Source: Spirochaetales bacterium
GTDB taxonomy: Bacteria > Spirochaetota > Spirochaetia > Sphaerochaetales > Sphaerochaetaceae
DNA: 64,000 nucleotides
Assembly: GCA_012519115.1 (NCBI GenBank)
Contig: JAAYQW010000065.1
Location: 1 to 64,000 of the forward strand
Direction of reading: 5' to 3'
Part shown: positions 51,725 through 60,503 of the stretch, in pieces
How positions within the stretch are numbered: the stretch's first letter is position 1
How the letters are laid out: the number at the start of each line of letters is the position of its first letter
Made by a program: the position numbers and the translations under genes
Notes under the pieces: model-generated
Databases searched by the model: none
What the model was told of the DNA's origin: nothing
What the model saw: the letters and a program-made list of their open reading frames with translations, nothing else

Positions 51725-53311
51725 CTATTTCCTGCTCCGCTTCCATATTTCTTTGAACCCATGCTCTTTGCCGCAGTATGCGCAGGCGAAGGTGTTTTCC
51801 TGGGTTCGATAAAAGCGGGCCATGACCCCTTCCTCCTGATCGGGATGGCTGATGCACGCTTCATTCGTACACCCGAGATCTTCAAAATTATAGATTCTTG
51901 GCGGCAAGGAGAGACGGAACTTTCGCTCGACTTTTCCGTCTTTGATGAGATTCAGCGTTGAACCCGGAGCGACGGCCGCCAGGCGCTTGAGGTGCTTGCG
52001 GTCGAGCTCGTAAAGGCCCGGACGGAAAATGATCCCTTTATAGGTCCCTTGCTGTCCGCTGGAAACCCACTCCCCTCCTTTTCCCTTGTCCAGCTCCAGC
52101 ACGCTGCTGATCAGGCGCATGTGATCGCGAATCTCGCCGATCTCATACCCGCGAAGAATATGGTCGATCACGATTCCGTCATGAATCGGTTTCACCCCTT
52201 CGCTGATCCGTTTCTCCTGGGGAACCCGGTCATCAAGATTCACTTCTTTGATGTAATCCTCCTCTTCGGCAATCGGGGGTCTGGTCGAGACGAACTCCCT
52301 TCCGATCTTTCCGGCGATCAGGGCGAGAAGGACGATTCGAACATACATCCCATTGATGCTCTGCCGCTCCCAACCGTTCAGGGGTGTCTCATCCAAAAAG
52401 GTGGGAATCGTCGGGTGTGCCTTATGGCGGGGAAGCGGGTGATAGAACTTCGTATCCGGAGGCAGAAGCGGAATCAGTTCTTCTCGGAAGGTGATCGCCC
52501 GGCGAAGTTCGGCCTCCTTCTTCAGGACTTTGTCACCCATTCGTTCCAGTTGAGGACGGGTGAAATACCACTTGGGCGCGATATCAGTTTCTTTGAGGTA
52601 TGTATCGATCGAATCGAAGGTTCGAACGTTGAAACCGTGGTCTTTCATTTTGTGGACGTAGGTTTCGGGCATCGCCAGCTCGGAAGGCGCGACCAAGTCC
52701 ACAAAGACGTTGTTGAAGATTTTCAATCCGTCCGCTTTGGAGTGGACTGTCCGGCCGTGATAGAGATCTCCGACCAAGGCGAGATGAAGCGTTTCCGTCG
52801 ACCAATCGTTATCCTCGAGAAACGTGAATTCATCGAGCAGTTCTTGTGTGGGGTGTTCGTGTTTGCCGTCTCCCGCATTGATGAACGCAGGTTTTTGCTT
52901 CAAGCCGTTTCGTTTGGCATAGGAAGTGAGGCACTCCTCCAGATAGGTGCAGACCCCCTCGACCTTGCTGCGAACGATGAAAATCGTATTGGAATATCCG
53001 CTGAGGGTATAAAACGTGTCGGCGTAGCTCTCCCCTTTGTTGAAGGAAGAGGAACCGCTGTTGAGGTCCGATACTTTTGCGTGATGAAACTTCGCGGCAT
53101 TGCGAAAGGATTCCTTCGTCCTTGTCGAATCTTCCAAAAACACCTCATAGATTCCGAAATCCGGATCGGCGATTCGATATTGGTTCAGCACTGCCTCATC
53201 TTGAGTTTCAAACGCGGATTTGAGAATCCGTGCATGCTCAAAGAGGTACAGCCGTTCTTCTTGTGAAAGATCGTCGATCACACACAGTGATCGGCCATAA
53301 AACGTACCCAT
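51725..53311 (-). CDS. Fused aspartate carbamoyltransferase catalytic and regulatory chains (PyrB-PyrI)
   Basis: A 528-residue fusion. Residues 1 to about 345 are the catalytic chain: the carbamoyl-phosphate loop is DSTRTKESFRNAA near residue 61, DGKHEHPTQELLDEF near 148 and HPLPRHK near 295. Residues about 370-528 are PyrI: allosteric domain, then a zinc domain with cysteines in GCTNEACISHPD and CAYCGK. It makes carbamoyl aspartate and is probably controlled by nucleotides. AGGAGGAG precedes the ATG. It is the first enzyme of the pyr operon and lies directly behind the leader attenuator. Confidence 0.96.
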   Translation of the reverse strand: MGTFYGRSLCVIDDLSQEERLYLFEHARILKSAFETQDEAVLNQYRIADPDFGIYEVFLEDSTRTKESFRNAAKFHHAKVSDLNSGSSSFNKGESYADTFYTLSGYSNTIFIVRSKVEGVCTYLEECLTSYAKRNGLKQKPAFINAGDGKHEHPTQELLDEFTFLEDNDWSTETLHLALVGDLYHGRTVHSKADGLKIFNNVFVDLVAPSELAMPETYVHKMKDHGFNVRTFDSIDTYLKETDIAPKWYFTRPQLERMGDKVLKKEAELRRAITFREELIPLLPPDTKFYHPLPRHKAHPTIPTFLDETPLNGWERQSINGMYVRIVLLALIAGKIGREFVSTRPPIAEEEDYIKEVNLDDRVPQEKRISEGVKPIHDGIVIDHILRGYEIGEIRDHMRLISSVLELDKGKGGEWVSSGQQGTYKGIIFRPGLYELDRKHLKRLAAVAPGSTLNLIKDGKVERKFRLSLPPRIYNFEDLGCTNEACISHPDQEEGVMARFYRTQENTFACAYCGKEHGFKEIWKRSRK

Positions 53312-53326
53312 CGTTCTCCTCCTGGC

Positions 53327-53353
53327 AAAAAAAAGTCGGCCCTAAAGCCGACT
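53327..53353 (-). terminator. Attenuator (intrinsic terminator) before pyrBI
   Basis: Stem AGTCGGC/GCCGACT of seven base pairs with loop TTTAGG and then seven T on the transcribed strand, 16 bases before the pyrBI ATG. The TAG in the loop is the stop codon of the leader peptide. A ribosome close behind polymerase would cover the left arm and prevent termination. Confidence 0.88.
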
Positions 53354-53413
53354 GTATGCAACAACATAATTGGATTCAGATTCCTGAACACGGTGCGGTG
53401 CATGTACCTTCAT
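53342..53413 (-). CDS. Pyr operon leader peptide, 23 codons
   Basis: An ATG at 53411-53413 with GAGGAGGCTTCAG ahead opens 23 codons (beginning MKVHAPHRV and ending VVAYSRL) and stops at TAG (53342-53344), in the loop of the terminator. Too short for normal ORF calling. Placement matches the logic of the enterobacterial pyrBI leader, in which translation coupled to UTP-dependent polymerase pausing prevents termination. The peptide has no run of a single amino acid, so amino-acid-starvation attenuation is unlikely. Confidence 0.75.
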   Translation of the reverse strand: MKVHAPHRVQESESNYVVAYSRL

Positions 53414-53439
53414 CTGAAGCCTCCTCATTTCTGTTCTGT

Positions 53440-53468
53440 ACAATATCAAAGAGGAGCGACTCTGTCCA
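53440..53468 (-). promoter_or_regulatory. Promoter of the pyr leader and operon
   Basis: TGGACA (53463-53468), 17 bases, TATTGT (53440-53445). Transcription would begin about 20 bases before the leader ATG. It sits immediately after and partly against the stop region of the Wzc-like gene. Confidence 0.5.
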
Positions 53469-53479
53469 TCCGATGCCGC

Positions 53480-56053
53480 CTATTTTTTTCCGCGCGCAGC
53501 TTCGTCCCCTTCGATTGTGGAAAGAAAATCGATTGTCTTGGATTCGGTTACGAAAGGTTTCGGCGTATCCTTGGAAACGGTAGGAGTGAAGATCGGTTTC
53601 TCTTCGTTTTTTTCATTACGCTTCCCGTCCATTTCCTTCGGATTGCTGACCGTATCTTTTTGGAGAGCAACCGAAGTGAAGATGAGTTTCTCTTCGCTTT
53701 TTCCATTAATCTTCTCATCCATGTCCTTCAGACTCATAAAGGCGGCGTGCGGACCGAACGCACGGACCGGGGTGAAGAGCGAAGGCAGTTTTCCGCGAAC
53801 ACGAACGTCCCGTTTGTATCGTTTGCGATACCACGAAGCGGTTCGTCTTCTGGGGAAATAGCGATACTTTCGTTCCGCCTTGGAGTAGCTTCCCTTTCGA
53901 TAGTAAGTCGAGTAGCCATACGATGATCCATAGCGGCTATGCTTCGAAGGCATCACCCCGTTGAAGACGAAACCCGCCAGCTGGATATTCGCATTCCTAA
54001 GACTTTCGAGAAGATCTCGCAGAGCGTTGCGGCTGGTTACTCCCGCTCGGACGGTTATGATCAAACCATCGACGTGTTTGGCTATCGCAAGCAGTTCGCT
54101 CGCGGCATCAAGCGGGGGAGCGTCGATGATGATGTAATCGTAAACCTTGGAAAGCGCCTTCATCCAGGAAATATATCTGGGATTTGAGAAAATCGCCGCC
54201 GGAACCAAGGGTGACGATCCGGCGGGAAGCAAATGAAGGGTATTCACGTCTTCGAGAGGCTGGACGATGCAATCCTCCATTGAAACTCCGCTGGTTACCA
54301 CATCGACCAACCCGACTTTCTGGTGCTCAAGGCGGAAGAAGCGTTCCATACTCGGCAGACGCAAATCTCCATCGACCACCAGCACCTTGTTACCCAGTTG
54401 AGCCAAGGCGAGGGAGATGTTCGCGACGATCATGCTCTTTCCTTCAGCCATCGCGCTGCTGGTGATCGAGAAGACTTTCTTGTCGTTCATCGAATAGATC
54501 ATATTCGCGATAAGCTTGAGGCGCTCCGCTTCAAAAGAGTTCGGATGGTTACGGACGATGAACATCGGATACACATCTTTTTGATGTGTTTTCATGATTG
54601 GGACCCACCCCAGCATCGGGACGTTCCGACCGACGACTCGCTGAACTTGCTCCTCGTCCTGGATTGATAAATCCAATGATTCCACCAACAAGGCAAGCAG
54701 CAATCCGATCGCCGATCCCAACAGCAGGGCTACCGCCAAGATCAGGAGGGAATTGGGACTGACCGGCCTGATCGGCAAGTTCGCCGTGTCGATTACTTTC
54801 ACGTTTCCGCTGACTGAGGCTTCGAGGAGTTTGATCTCCTCGAGCATCTCTCGAAGTTTCAAACCGATCGCTTCGCTGATCTGAACATCTCGCATCAATT
54901 CGGAAAGCGTGCGCTCCAAAACGGGCAGGTGGGAAAGCTCTTCTTCAAACACTTCAGCCCGGCTCTGAAGAATATCGATCGACACCCTCGTGGTAAGAAT
55001 CTGCGTAATATCCTGGGCCAACGAATCGATGTAGCAGCATTCAATCAGTTTTCGAACCCGATTCAAAAGGCTCTTTTTCGTTGTATCGATCGCATTGTTG
55101 ATGGTAAAGATGCGGGCGAGCGTTCCTTCGGACAGCGCTCCCTGGCCGAGGTTCGTCGGCAACGACTCGTACATCGCCAGTTCAAGCATCCACGATTCGA
55201 GCTCGCCGAGCTTCTTCGTGATCTCTTCATCGCTTTCGATCGTTGCAAGCAATCCCTCGGAAGTGGTGCCGCCGCTGGCGGTAATCAGCGGTTCATGGGA
55301 GCGCAAGCCGATATATGCTTCTTCGAGCTGGAGTCTCAGGGGCTCAAGCCGAAGATCATAGTAGGATATCTGATTGACCAATAACGAGCTCTTATCGGAA
55401 AGCTGGATGATCTCACTGCGCTCTTTGAAATCTCCGAGCTTGTCGTTGGCCTCTTTGAGGGCTTGATCGTTGATCGGAATCTGGCTCTCGATGAAGGTTC
55501 GCTGAGCGGTTTTAGAGTTCCGGGCGATCGAAGTGAGCATGTTGTCGTAACTCTCGGCCAGGACATTGGCGAAATCTCGCGCGAAGAACCGGTTCGCGTC
55601 GGTGACGCTGATGCGAACGATGTTGGTGTCTTTCACCGTGGTGACGGAGATCTTCTCCCGCACCGAGTTGGGAAAGGCGATGTCCATCGCGTAGGATTCA
55701 CCTTCGTCATTTTCATACTTTGTGAGATCAAGCCGTGCAAGGGCCTCGTTGATGTTGCTTCGGGAGGTGATAAGCTCGACTTCCGTTGCGATCTTCGCTC
55801 CGGAAGAGGTAACACTGAGCAGCGAATCGATGGATGAGGAGTTTTGAATAGGACTGACGAGAACAGAAACCTGAGATTCATACAGGGGCGTCGCCCAAAA
55901 GAGATACCCGACCGCTCCTCCTAGCACCAACACAAGGCCGAGGATGAACCAGAAGAATCGCTTGCGGAAGATTTGGAGAAGTTCTCTGATCGTCATTCCC
56001 TCTTCATCGAATTGCTGGTGCGTCGTATATTGGTCATCATATGCTTGATTCAT
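53480..56053 (-). CDS. Wzc-type polysaccharide co-polymerase and tyrosine autokinase
   Basis: An 857-residue inner membrane protein. Two membrane helices (about 33-53 and 437-458) flank a large periplasmic coiled-coil region. The C-terminal BY-kinase has Walker A (SSAMAEGKSM), Walker A' (VLVVDGDLRLPS) and Walker B (YIIIDAPPLD). A tyrosine cluster (YGSSYGYSTYYRKGSY, about 708-723) follows. It controls chain length and export of an extracellular polysaccharide. Unusually, about 134 residues continue past the tyrosine cluster: a basic stretch, then two imperfect repeats of the form MDxKxNxKxEEKxIFT (starting near residues 778 and 808). The Wza-like gene lies nine bases upstream. Confidence 0.93.
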   Translation of the reverse strand: MNQAYDDQYTTHQQFDEEGMTIRELLQIFRKRFFWFILGLVLVLGGAVGYLFWATPLYESQVSVLVSPIQNSSSIDSLLSVTSSGAKIATEVELITSRSNINEALARLDLTKYENDEGESYAMDIAFPNSVREKISVTTVKDTNIVRISVTDANRFFARDFANVLAESYDNMLTSIARNSKTAQRTFIESQIPINDQALKEANDKLGDFKERSEIIQLSDKSSLLVNQISYYDLRLEPLRLQLEEAYIGLRSHEPLITASGGTTSEGLLATIESDEEITKKLGELESWMLELAMYESLPTNLGQGALSEGTLARIFTINNAIDTTKKSLLNRVRKLIECCYIDSLAQDITQILTTRVSIDILQSRAEVFEEELSHLPVLERTLSELMRDVQISEAIGLKLREMLEEIKLLEASVSGNVKVIDTANLPIRPVSPNSLLILAVALLLGSAIGLLLALLVESLDLSIQDEEQVQRVVGRNVPMLGWVPIMKTHQKDVYPMFIVRNHPNSFEAERLKLIANMIYSMNDKKVFSITSSAMAEGKSMIVANISLALAQLGNKVLVVDGDLRLPSMERFFRLEHQKVGLVDVVTSGVSMEDCIVQPLEDVNTLHLLPAGSSPLVPAAIFSNPRYISWMKALSKVYDYIIIDAPPLDAASELLAIAKHVDGLIITVRAGVTSRNALRDLLESLRNANIQLAGFVFNGVMPSKHSRYGSSYGYSTYYRKGSYSKAERKYRYFPRRRTASWYRKRYKRDVRVRGKLPSLFTPVRAFGPHAAFMSLKDMDEKINGKSEEKLIFTSVALQKDTVSNPKEMDGKRNEKNEEKPIFTPTVSKDTPKPFVTESKTIDFLSTIEGDEAARGKK

Positions 56054-56062
56054 GAGCTGCTC

Positions 56063-57652
56063 CTATAGTGACCGCACATCTTTGATGATGCTCAACGTCG
56101 TGGACACGATTCCCAGTATTGCGGCAACCAGTCCAACGATGGCGACGGTCGGTGCGATATCTTTCGTAAAGGTATTCTTCTTGACGATGATTGTCGAGCT
56201 GGGGGGAACCTCTTCTTCCATCTTGCCGATTTTCCTGCCGTCTTCACCCTGAACTTTCACCGACAGGGGGAAGGAGGCATCATCGCTGTAGCCGCCTGCC
56301 AGCGCGATGTAGTAGCTGGGGCTCTTGTTCGGCGCATACGCGTACATTCCCGAACGCACCACCCCGCCGGTTACGGAGACGAAGCGCTGGCTGAACGGAA
56401 TCATGACCGCATCGCCGTTCTCCAGGGTACGGGTCGAGTTGGGATCCTGCCCATAGAGAATCTGCTGCAGGTCGAGGTTGATCCGCTCTCCATCCCGGAG
56501 AATATACGCTCGCTCAAGATCGCTGATCGAAAGGAGTCGGCCGCTCAAAGTTTCAAAGACGTGCTTGACCGTCTCGCCCGGGTAGAGCTGATAGAAGATC
56601 CTGCCCGAAACATACCCGGTCAATGACGAAGAGCTCAGGGTGTTCGCAGCCTCGGTCGAGGAGATCGCCCCCTCGATGAGAATCGACTGCGGCATCGGTC
56701 CGAGCAAGTCGACATACACCTTGTCAAGATGCCTCACTTCAAAATGTTGCTCTGCAAGCAGATCGGCGTACAGGATCGTCCAGTCGTTCAGATTCTCGTC
56801 AAACCGCTGAATCCGGATGCGTTGAATGTCGCCGCCGGAAAGAACGCCTCCGGCATAGTCCGTGATCAGCGAAGAGAGGCTCTCCCCTTCTTGAAGCTGG
56901 TAACTGCCCGTCCGATACACATGGCCGTCGATATGCACAAGCCTTTCGGCTCGACCAAGACTCACGACATCTCCGCTCCGGAGCAACGGGTCTTCTTCAA
57001 GGACTCCTTTGCGCAGCGCGAGATAGAGATCATAGGAGTTCCGGCTTCCGTCGGCATGGGTGATGGTGATCGTTCGAGTCGAGGTGTAGGGTGTGGCCGC
57101 ACCGACGACCTGTGACAACCGGGTAAGACCCCATGCCTGGACGGTTCTGGATCCGGTAACCTCCCCGATCACCGAGACATAGAAAGAACCAACCCCGGTG
57201 AAGACCACTTGGGGGTTGGAATAACTGTGATACGCTTCGATGAGATCAGTGATCTTTTGGCTCATCTGCTGAAAGGTCAGTCCTTGTCCGTTGACTCGGC
57301 CCAGACCCGGAAGCGCCACCTGGTACGCTTCATTGACCTGCAGATCAAGCGTTACCGTTTTCAATCCGTCAAGATATACGACACGGTAGGTATCTCCCGG
57401 GGTTACGGGATAGGAAGGTTCGCTGATCGCATTGAGCAAGCGCTCGTCAGCAGTCGGTATGCTTGAAGTTGCGGCTAACCCCAGCTGCTCGGCATATGAT
57501 TGGACTTGCACCGTCGTACCGACAAGGTCCTTCGTGGAAGACCCATAGAGCGGTGAACGAATAACCAGACCGTTATCCGCAGCGATCAGAGCTCCGTGAA
57601 CAACAACTAATATGATTAGTAAAATTAAGGCGCACCGCTTCGAGTTCCTCAT
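56063..57652 (-). CDS. Wza-like polysaccharide export protein with SLBB domains
   Basis: A 529-residue exported protein with a signal peptide (about 1-24, NSKRCALILLIILVVVHGA). It has a Poly_export segment (YPVTPGDTYRVVYLDG) and several SLBB-type beta-grasp repeats (YVSVIGEVTGSR, RLVHIDGHVYRTGSY, FVSVTGGVVRSGMY). The end carries a membrane helix (TVAIVGLVAAILGIVSTTL) and a short basic tail. It should form the outer membrane or periplasm-spanning export channel that works with the Wzc-like kinase. GGAGG precedes the ATG at 57652, 18 bases inside the longer ORF. Confidence 0.9.
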   Translation of the reverse strand: MRNSKRCALILLIILVVVHGALIAADNGLVIRSPLYGSSTKDLVGTTVQVQSYAEQLGLAATSSIPTADERLLNAISEPSYPVTPGDTYRVVYLDGLKTVTLDLQVNEAYQVALPGLGRVNGQGLTFQQMSQKITDLIEAYHSYSNPQVVFTGVGSFYVSVIGEVTGSRTVQAWGLTRLSQVVGAATPYTSTRTITITHADGSRNSYDLYLALRKGVLEEDPLLRSGDVVSLGRAERLVHIDGHVYRTGSYQLQEGESLSSLITDYAGGVLSGGDIQRIRIQRFDENLNDWTILYADLLAEQHFEVRHLDKVYVDLLGPMPQSILIEGAISSTEAANTLSSSSLTGYVSGRIFYQLYPGETVKHVFETLSGRLLSISDLERAYILRDGERINLDLQQILYGQDPNSTRTLENGDAVMIPFSQRFVSVTGGVVRSGMYAYAPNKSPSYYIALAGGYSDDASFPLSVKVQGEDGRKIGKMEEEVPPSSTIIVKKNTFTKDIAPTVAIVGLVAAILGIVSTTLSIIKDVRSL

Positions 57653-57684
57653 CGTTTGCCACACCTCCATACGTTGAGTTTTCG

Positions 57685-57713
57685 TAGTATATCACCACGG
57701 TCACCTCAACTCA
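57685..57713 (-). promoter_or_regulatory. Promoter of the polysaccharide export operon
   Basis: TTGAGT (57708-57713), 17 bases, TATACT (57685-57690) on the minus strand, giving a leader of about 25-28 bases with the GGAGG ribosome site. Confidence 0.55.
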
Positions 57714-57791
57714 AGTACTCTAAGCAAAACAACCGATACATCAGTCCAGTTACAAGCACTCTTCAACGCGAGGAATGCACCGACAGATTCC

Positions 57792-57820
57792 TTGATGCGA
57801 AGCGCCTCCTCGTTTACGAT
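57792..57820 (+). promoter_or_regulatory. Promoter of the ybaK-like gene, predicted leaderless start
   Basis: TTGATG (57792-57797), 17 bases, TACGAT (57815-57820), six bases to the ATG at 57827. No ribosome site. Confidence 0.45.
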
Positions 57821-57826
57821 GCTACC

Positions 57827-58291
57827 ATGAAAACAAACGCAATGAGAATCCTGGAGACCAAGAAGATTCCGTTCGAGCTTGTCACCTATCCCTTTGATGA
57901 AGAAGCGCTCGATGCGATCCATGCTGCCCGAACCGTTGGTCTGGACCCCAAAACAGTGTTTAAGACGATCGTTCTCGTCAATGAACGGAAACAGTATTGG
58001 GTATTCTGCCTTCCGGCGGATCGATCTATCAACATGAAGAAAGCCCGCTCGCTCACCGGAAGCAAAGCCCTAGAGCTGGTGAAGCTCTCCGAGATTCAGA
58101 ACGTTACCGGATATCTGCGCGGCGGCTGTTCGCCGATCGGGATGAAACGGCCTTTTCCCACGTTCATCGAGGAGGCCGCGTTCGATCTCCCCTTCATCTA
58201 CGTCAGTGCCGGCAGACGGGGAATGCAGGTGCGGCTGAATCCGGCCGACCTGCTTCTTTCCGTCGACGGAAAACGGGCGGATTTCATCTAG
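57827..58291 (+). CDS. ybaK: YbaK/EbsC-type Cys-tRNA(Pro) deacylase
   Basis: A 154-residue trans-editing protein of the YbaK family. Landmarks are KKIPFELVTYPFDEEA, DPKTVFKTIVL, the conserved lysine context and GGCSPIGMKRPFPTFIEE. It removes cysteine wrongly attached to tRNA-Pro. The ORF is open to 57656, but the family N-terminus begins at the ATG at 57827. The 3' end overlaps gcvT by four bases, tail to tail. Confidence 0.92.
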   Translation: MKTNAMRILETKKIPFELVTYPFDEEALDAIHAARTVGLDPKTVFKTIVLVNERKQYWVFCLPADRSINMKKARSLTGSKALELVKLSEIQNVTGYLRGGCSPIGMKRPFPTFIEEAAFDLPFIYVSAGRRGMQVRLNPADLLLSVDGKRADFI

Positions 58292-59376
58292 GAGTTCGAC
58301 CTCTGATAGATCGGGGTCCGAATAAGCCGGGCTTTCCGCAATTTCTTATGGATTTCGACCTCAAGCTGATCGCCGAACTTCAAAGGCGGTTCACGGTCGA
58401 TCAACACCATCGCAAAGAAGATACCCTTGCTCGGACTCTTCATCCCGCTAGTAACGTAGCCGATTTCACTTCCGTCTCGAAACACCGGATAACCGCTTCG
58501 GGGAACCGATTTGTCGACCATCTCGATGCCTCGAAGCGTTCGGGGCACCCCGGCATTCTTCTGCTCCAGCAGGGCGGCTTTACCACAAAAGTCTTCCTTC
58601 TCGAATTTCACGAAGGCTCCGAGGTTCGCCTCCAGAGGGGTGATCGAATCGCTGATCTCCTGGCCGTAGAGCGGCAGCTTCGCTTCCAGACGGAGCGTGT
58701 CGCGCGCGCCCAATCCGCAGGGAGCGGCCCCTTGCTCAATCAGCAAATTCCACAATTTCGGCGCATCGTCGCGGTCGCAATAGATTTCAAAGCCGTCTTC
58801 ACCGGTATACCCGGTTCGGCTGACGAGGCAGAGAATCGAATCGATCTCACATTGATTCCGTAACGTAAAACTATCCATCTCGTCGATGTCGCTGATGAAG
58901 CGGCTCAACAGCTCGACCGCTTTTGGGCCTTGCAGCGCCAAGAGGGCGGTCGAATCGCTGATATCCACAACGAACGGAGCTTGATGAGCCATGGGATTGT
59001 CTTTGGTGATCCAATCGAGATCTTTTTTCGTGTTTGCCGCATTGAGAACCAGCATGTAGGAATCACTGTGCCGCCGATACACTAAGATGTCATCCACGAC
59101 GGTTCCGTCAGGATAGCACATCATCGTGTACCTGCATTGCCCGACTTCCATATCGCTGATTCGATTGGTCAGCAGCCAATCCAGGTACGCACCGGCTTCC
59201 TTGCCGGTAACGACACATTCGCCCATATGGGAAACATCAAAGAGGCCGACGGCTGTCCGCACCGCTTCATGTTCTGCGAGAATTCCCCCTTCAAAGTGAA
59301 GGGGCATCTCCCATCCGCCAAAATCAACAAGTTTGGTCTGTTCGCCATAGAGCTCGAAAAGCGGGGTCCGGTTCAT
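58288..59376 (-). CDS. gcvT: Glycine cleavage system T protein (aminomethyltransferase)
   Basis: A 362-residue GcvT that passes the methylene group from the H protein to tetrahydrofolate. The N-terminus (FGGWEMPLHFEGGILAEHEA, VGLFDVSHMGE) and GYTGEDGFEIY near residue 190 are typical, and GARDTLRLEAKLPLYGQE completes the folate site. GGAGGACAGG precedes the ATG. No gcvH or gcvP lies next to it; its neighbour is ridA nine bases upstream. Confidence 0.94.
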   Translation of the reverse strand: MNRTPLFELYGEQTKLVDFGGWEMPLHFEGGILAEHEAVRTAVGLFDVSHMGECVVTGKEAGAYLDWLLTNRISDMEVGQCRYTMMCYPDGTVVDDILVYRRHSDSYMLVLNAANTKKDLDWITKDNPMAHQAPFVVDISDSTALLALQGPKAVELLSRFISDIDEMDSFTLRNQCEIDSILCLVSRTGYTGEDGFEIYCDRDDAPKLWNLLIEQGAAPCGLGARDTLRLEAKLPLYGQEISDSITPLEANLGAFVKFEKEDFCGKAALLEQKNAGVPRTLRGIEMVDKSVPRSGYPVFRDGSEIGYVTSGMKSPSKGIFFAMVLIDREPPLKFGDQLEVEIHKKLRKARLIRTPIYQRSNS

Positions 59377-59385
59377 CCTGTCCTC

Positions 59386-59781
59386 CTATCGGAGCACGAT
59401 CATTTCGATTTCAACTAATGCACCGAGGGCAAGGTTCGGAATTTCCACCGTCGATCGACTCGGCTTCACCCCATCTCCCAGATAGGAGGCGTAGACTTCA
59501 TTCATCGCGGCAAAATCTTTCATGCTGGCGATGAAGACCGTGGTCTTTACCACGTTGGAGAGACTCGTACCGGCCTCTTCCAAGATCGCCTTGAGGTTTT
59601 CAAAAACCTGTCTGGTGTGTTCGACGATTCCGCCTTCCACGATCTTGCCGGTTTCGGGGTTGACCGGCAGCACTCCGCTGGTGAATACGAACGATCCGGC
59701 GCTGACCGCCTGGCTGTACGGTCCGATCGCTTTCGGGGCTCTTTGGGTGGCGATTTCACTCTTTTTTACTTGAAACGACAT
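59386..59781 (-). CDS. ridA: RidA-family reactive intermediate deaminase
   Basis: A 131-residue RidA protein that hydrolyses reactive 2-aminoacrylate-type enamines and imines. AIGPYSQAV near residue 17, an active-site arginine in PSRSTVEIP near residue 108 and the end LVEIEMIVLR are family hallmarks. GGAGATG precedes the ATG. Likely one operon with gcvT and the HAD gene upstream. Confidence 0.95.
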   Translation of the reverse strand: MSFQVKKSEIATQRAPKAIGPYSQAVSAGSFVFTSGVLPVNPETGKIVEGGIVEHTRQVFENLKAILEEAGTSLSNVVKTTVFIASMKDFAAMNEVYASYLGDGVKPSRSTVEIPNLALGALVEIEMIVLR

Positions 59782-59824
59782 TGCACATCTCCTTGACCTC
59801 TACCATACTGAGGCTCAAAGCCTC

Positions 59825-60472
59825 TTACAAGAGGAACGTCAATAAATCCAGCGGTCTTTCCGCGACCGCGATCGCATCCGACGATGGTCGATATCCTTTA
59901 GGAAAGCCAAATCCCCAATCGACGGCGATGAAGGCGATGCCCGCTTCCTTGGCCCCTTCTTCATCATGGGATGTATCTCCGATGAGGATCGCTTCTTCCG
60001 TCTTCATCTGCAAATCCTCCAAGACATGGCGAATGACCGCTGCTTTGCTCGTTTTATGGATCGGATCGCTGCCGCGAATCGAATCAAAATACGATGTGAG
60101 CCCGAAGTGGTCGGTCATCTGCTTCACAAGCGGTTCGGGCTTCAGTGTCGCGATTGCAACACGATAGCCGGCATCCTTCAGCGCAGCGAGGGTCCGATCG
60201 ATTCCTTCATACAGTTCGGCACCGAACCGCCCCGTCCGATCGTAGATGGCCCGATACCGTTCTACCGCCTTGCCAATCAGGGATTCTTCGAGGTTGTACA
60301 CAGCGACGAAGGAATCACGAATCGGGGGACCGACGAACCGGGCAAGGATCGAGCGATCCTCCTCCGGCTGCAACCCGAGGCTTTCGATTGCCGCATTCGC
60401 CGTTGCAAAGATTCCGGGCGAGGTATCCATGATCGTCCCGTCAAAATCGAATATGGCTGCCTTGAATTTCAT
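59825..60472 (-). CDS. HAD-family phosphatase
   Basis: A 215-residue HAD hydrolase with motif I IFDFDGTIMDT (7-17), VAIATLKPEPL for motif II, a conserved lysine in DPIHKTSKA and motif IV LIGDTSHDEEGA. It belongs to the phosphoglycolate-phosphatase-like group and may act on nucleotide or sugar phosphates. The ribosome site is weak (GTAGGG 8-12 bases ahead). Confidence 0.87.
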   Translation of the reverse strand: MKFKAAIFDFDGTIMDTSPGIFATANAAIESLGLQPEEDRSILARFVGPPIRDSFVAVYNLEESLIGKAVERYRAIYDRTGRFGAELYEGIDRTLAALKDAGYRVAIATLKPEPLVKQMTDHFGLTSYFDSIRGSDPIHKTSKAAVIRHVLEDLQMKTEEAILIGDTSHDEEGAKEAGIAFIAVDWGFGFPKGYRPSSDAIAVAERPLDLLTFLL

Positions 60473-60503
60473 GCTGAGACCCTACGGGAAATAAACGGTT
60501 CAA

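Noticed and set aside
51992-53266. 424-codon plus-strand ORF opposite pyrBI
   Set aside because: It mirrors the minus-strand PyrBI fusion, has no family features and no ribosome site. High-GC third positions open such shadow frames throughout the core.
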